A stretch of 64,000 nt of DNA from Pseudomonas sp. PDM04 (GTDB lineage Bacteria > Pseudomonadota > Gammaproteobacteria > Pseudomonadales > Pseudomonadaceae), in NCBI RefSeq assembly GCF_014851765.1, contig NZ_JACVAI010000002.1, positions 558,001 through 622,000 on the forward strand. The letters run 5' to 3'. The notes beneath the pieces are model-generated. The model did no database searches. It was not told the DNA's origin and saw only the letters and a program-made list of their open reading frames with translations. Made by a program: the position numbers and the translations under genes. Below, piece by piece: positions 62,214 to 64,000 of this stretch (position 1 is its first letter; the number at the start of each line of letters is the position of its first letter).

Positions 62214-63032
62214 CTAGTCCTGCCCCCTGCCGGGAATGCCGCAGTCCCGTGGATGCAGGTGAAAAGAGGCAAACACGATCGTTTCCTCGATGACACTGTC
62301 GACGTGGCTCAACAGGTATTGCCAACAGGTCAACGCGATGAAGACGGTGTAAATCGATCCGACGAACACGATGCCCAGCATCCACGAGCGACGCGTGTGT
62401 TCAAGCCCGGGCTTGTAGCGTTTGCGGAACGGCGCTGTAAGAGGGTTGCTCTTGATTGCCTCGAAGAAAGTCGGCGTCGTGAAGGCCATATACAGCGACA
62501 CCGCGAACACGATGAGGCTGATGAGCAAGGTCGCAAAAAACGCCCACAGGTAGACCAGGATCACCGTAGTCAGGGCCTTTTGCGCGCCCGAAAACTGAGC
62601 CGCATCGATCCGGGTACTATTGACGATAAAGGAGTCCGCATAGGCACTGGCGACCAGCCCGAAGCCAATCGTGATCAAGGCCGTCAGGACCGTCATCCAC
62701 CAGGCGTTGGCCTTGAATTTCTCCACCAGCCTGAAATGCAGGATGGAGAGAACCGATGAACTGACGCACAGCACCACCAGCAGGACTCGCCCCAGATCCT
62801 TGCTCACCGGGCTGCCGAGCCCCACCCAGAGCATCATCAACATCAATGCGCTGATGGAACCCAGGGTGATCGCCGCCCAGTACTCGCGGGCTCCCCACCA
62901 ACCGGTGCTGATGTTGAGCCGCCAGGGAAAATGCTTTGAGGGCCTTCTGACAAACAGTGGCGGGTCGGTGAAGCGGTCCACCACTTCAAGAATCAAAGCA
63001 ATCAGCAGGTAGGTCACGATAGTCGCGAGCAT
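62214..63032 (-). CDS. multi-pass membrane protein of unknown function
   Basis: A 272-residue protein with about six hydrophobic segments, for example LATIVTYLLIALILEVV, LGSISALMLMMLWVGLG, VLLVVLCVSSSVLSIL and VILVYLWAFFATLLISLIV. ATG 63032 is used, with AAAGGA 12 bases upstream; GTG 63053 is an alternative. It matches no family I recognise. The frame ends at TAG, but open, protein-like sequence continues for 49 codons, so the product may be truncated. Third-position GC is lower than in neighbouring genes, a possible sign of transfer. Confidence 0.65.
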   Translation of the reverse strand: MLATIVTYLLIALILEVVDRFTDPPLFVRRPSKHFPWRLNISTGWWGAREYWAAITLGSISALMLMMLWVGLGSPVSKDLGRVLLVVLCVSSSVLSILHFRLVEKFKANAWWMTVLTALITIGFGLVASAYADSFIVNSTRIDAAQFSGAQKALTTVILVYLWAFFATLLISLIVFAVSLYMAFTTPTFFEAIKSNPLTAPFRKRYKPGLEHTRRSWMLGIVFVGSIYTVFIALTCWQYLLSHVDSVIEETIVFASFHLHPRDCGIPGRGQD

Positions 63033-63120
63033 CGATCTTGAGCGTCCTTTCACAAATTTCGGACGACGTTATCTCATGAACGTGGCCGAGTTTCGATGCT
63101 TCGCAATGCCAAGCGCCCGC

Positions 63121-64000
63121 CTACACCAACCGCTCAATCTTCTGATGCTGCCATACCAACTTGTAATAAAGCGTCTGCAACAACAGCATCCCCAGATACG
63201 CCACCGGAAACGCCATCCACACCCCCTGCAACCCGAAGTGCCCGTCCAGCACGTACGCCACCGGCAACTGCACCCCGAGCACGCAGACGATGGAAATCGC
63301 CATCGGCACTAGCACCGAACCGCTGGCGCGCATGATGCCGCCGATGATGGCCTGGAAGCCGAACACCAGCAGGCTCCAGAGCATGATGTGCAGCAAGTGC
63401 TCGGCCATCGTGCGGGTGGCGTCTTCGGTGAGGAACAACCCCAGCAGCCAGTGCGACAACACATACCCCAGCAGCACCAGGCCACCGGTCAGGCACACGT
63501 TGATCCACAGCCCAGTGCGCAGAATCGGCCCCATCCGCTCGACCTGCGCCGCGCCAATCGCCTGCGCGCCGAGGATCGAGGCGGTGATCGCAATCGACAA
63601 CGCCGGGAACTGCACGTAATTGACGATCTGCGTCACGGCGCCATAGGCTGCCGTCGCCTGCGAACCGTGCTGGTTCACCAGCGCCAGAATCACCAGCTCC
63701 GACAACGACAACACCACCATCTGCAACCCCGTGGGCAAGCCGATGCGCAACACCTTGCCGAGGATCACCGGGTCCAGGCGCATCGCGGCGAACATCTCGC
63801 GGTCCGGCGCCAACGGATGCCCGCGCCGAATCAACCGCCACGCCAACCAGCCCATCGCCGCCAGGTTGCCCACCAGCCCCGCGTACGCCGCGCTCTGGAT
63901 CCCCATCATCGGCAACCCGAACCAGCCGCGAATCAAGGCCGGCGTCAGCGCCAGACCGATCAACGTCGACACCAGCAACGCCATCAGCGGCGACAGCGTA
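63121..64000 (-). CDS. MATE family efflux transporter (C-terminal part; 5' end outside window)
   Basis: The last 293 residues of a MATE-type exporter, open to the window edge. About eight helices are visible, with GLPTGLQMVVLSLSELVILALVNQHGS, YGAVTQIVNYVQFPALSIAITASILGAQAIGA and GGIMRASGSVLVPM, the typical second-half signatures. It would expel cationic drugs in exchange for Na+ or H+. The N-terminal half lies beyond base 64000. Confidence 0.92.
   Translation of the reverse strand, partial: TLSPLMALLVSTLIGLALTPALIRGWFGLPMMGIQSAAYAGLVGNLAAMGWLAWRLIRRGHPLAPDREMFAAMRLDPVILGKVLRIGLPTGLQMVVLSLSELVILALVNQHGSQATAAYGAVTQIVNYVQFPALSIAITASILGAQAIGAAQVERMGPILRTGLWINVCLTGGLVLLGYVLSHWLLGLFLTEDATRTMAEHLLHIMLWSLLVFGFQAIIGGIMRASGSVLVPMAISIVCVLGVQLPVAYVLDGHFGLQGVWMAFPVAYLGMLLLQTLYYKLVWQHQKIERLV

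Overview
The window reads as a stretch of chromosome from a Pseudomonas, most likely of the P. fluorescens group. The DNA is GC-rich with strong third-position GC. About a dozen intergenic gaps carry the REP element GTGGGAGCGAGCCTGCTCGCG, usually as inverted pairs. Pseudomonas-typical families (DUF2790, MXKDX repeat protein, DUF3772-MscS, FecI/FecR/TonB receptor sets) are present. No rRNA, tRNA, CRISPR array, phage or insertion sequence was seen.

1-18.6 kb is the most coherent and interesting part: a putative catabolic regulon. It holds an alpha/beta hydrolase, two aldehyde dehydrogenases (one GabD-like), two near-twin flavin reductases, a carboxymuconolactone-decarboxylase-family protein, a GntR/FCD repressor, a zinc-ribbon NUDIX hydrolase, a DUF1330 protein, a RibB-type protein with a dead GTP cyclohydrolase II half, a PotD-type ABC importer, two NCS1 permeases, a luciferase-like (LLM) monooxygenase and an isochorismatase-type amidohydrolase. 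The operator TATTAYGGTATWCCA, containing TGGTATACCA, occurs in front of five separate transcription starts here and fits the GntR-FadR subfamily consensus. The enzyme set resembles the Rut pyrimidine route and the actinobacterial pyridine route: FMNH2-dependent opening of an N-heterocycle, aldehyde oxidation, amide hydrolysis, then a succinate-semialdehyde-type oxidation. The substrate is not known. A TerC-family gene with its own upstream terminator sits in the middle.

18.7-28.9 kb: a DHA2 drug exporter, a GT61 glycosyltransferase with a FemAB/CelD-like acyltransferase partner below an AT-rich gap, a malate:quinone oxidoreductase with a Sec-like N-terminus, an IlvD-family dehydratase, a DUF72 protein, an exported NTF2-like protein and a DUF925 nucleotidyltransferase.

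28.9-37.8 kb: an HxlR regulator divergent from a cysteine hydrolase and an alpha-ketoglutaric-semialdehyde-type dehydrogenase; an SBF-like transporter; a ChrA chromate transporter; and a metal-type two-component system (CopRS/CusRS-like) with DUF2790 and a secreted alpha/beta hydrolase, both preceded by CusR-like boxes TTACAANNTTGTCAT.

38-50.5 kb: thiolase, a large DUF3772-MscS channel, an ALDH plus cytochrome c divergent from a porin, a chemoreceptor, a HAD phosphatase, a lone receiver protein, a 60-bp-periodic MXKDX repeat protein, and a YedY-like molybdoenzyme with its cytochrome b.

50.7-64 kb: an RlmI-like methyltransferase, a LuxR regulator divergent from an orphan polyamine-type binding protein and an S58 peptidase, a GNAT protein, an ECF sigma/FecR/TonB receptor iron-signalling set, YceI, an OhrR/Ohr peroxide pair with tandem palindromic boxes, a membrane protein whose frame is cut by an in-frame TAG, and the C-terminal part of a MATE transporter running off the window.
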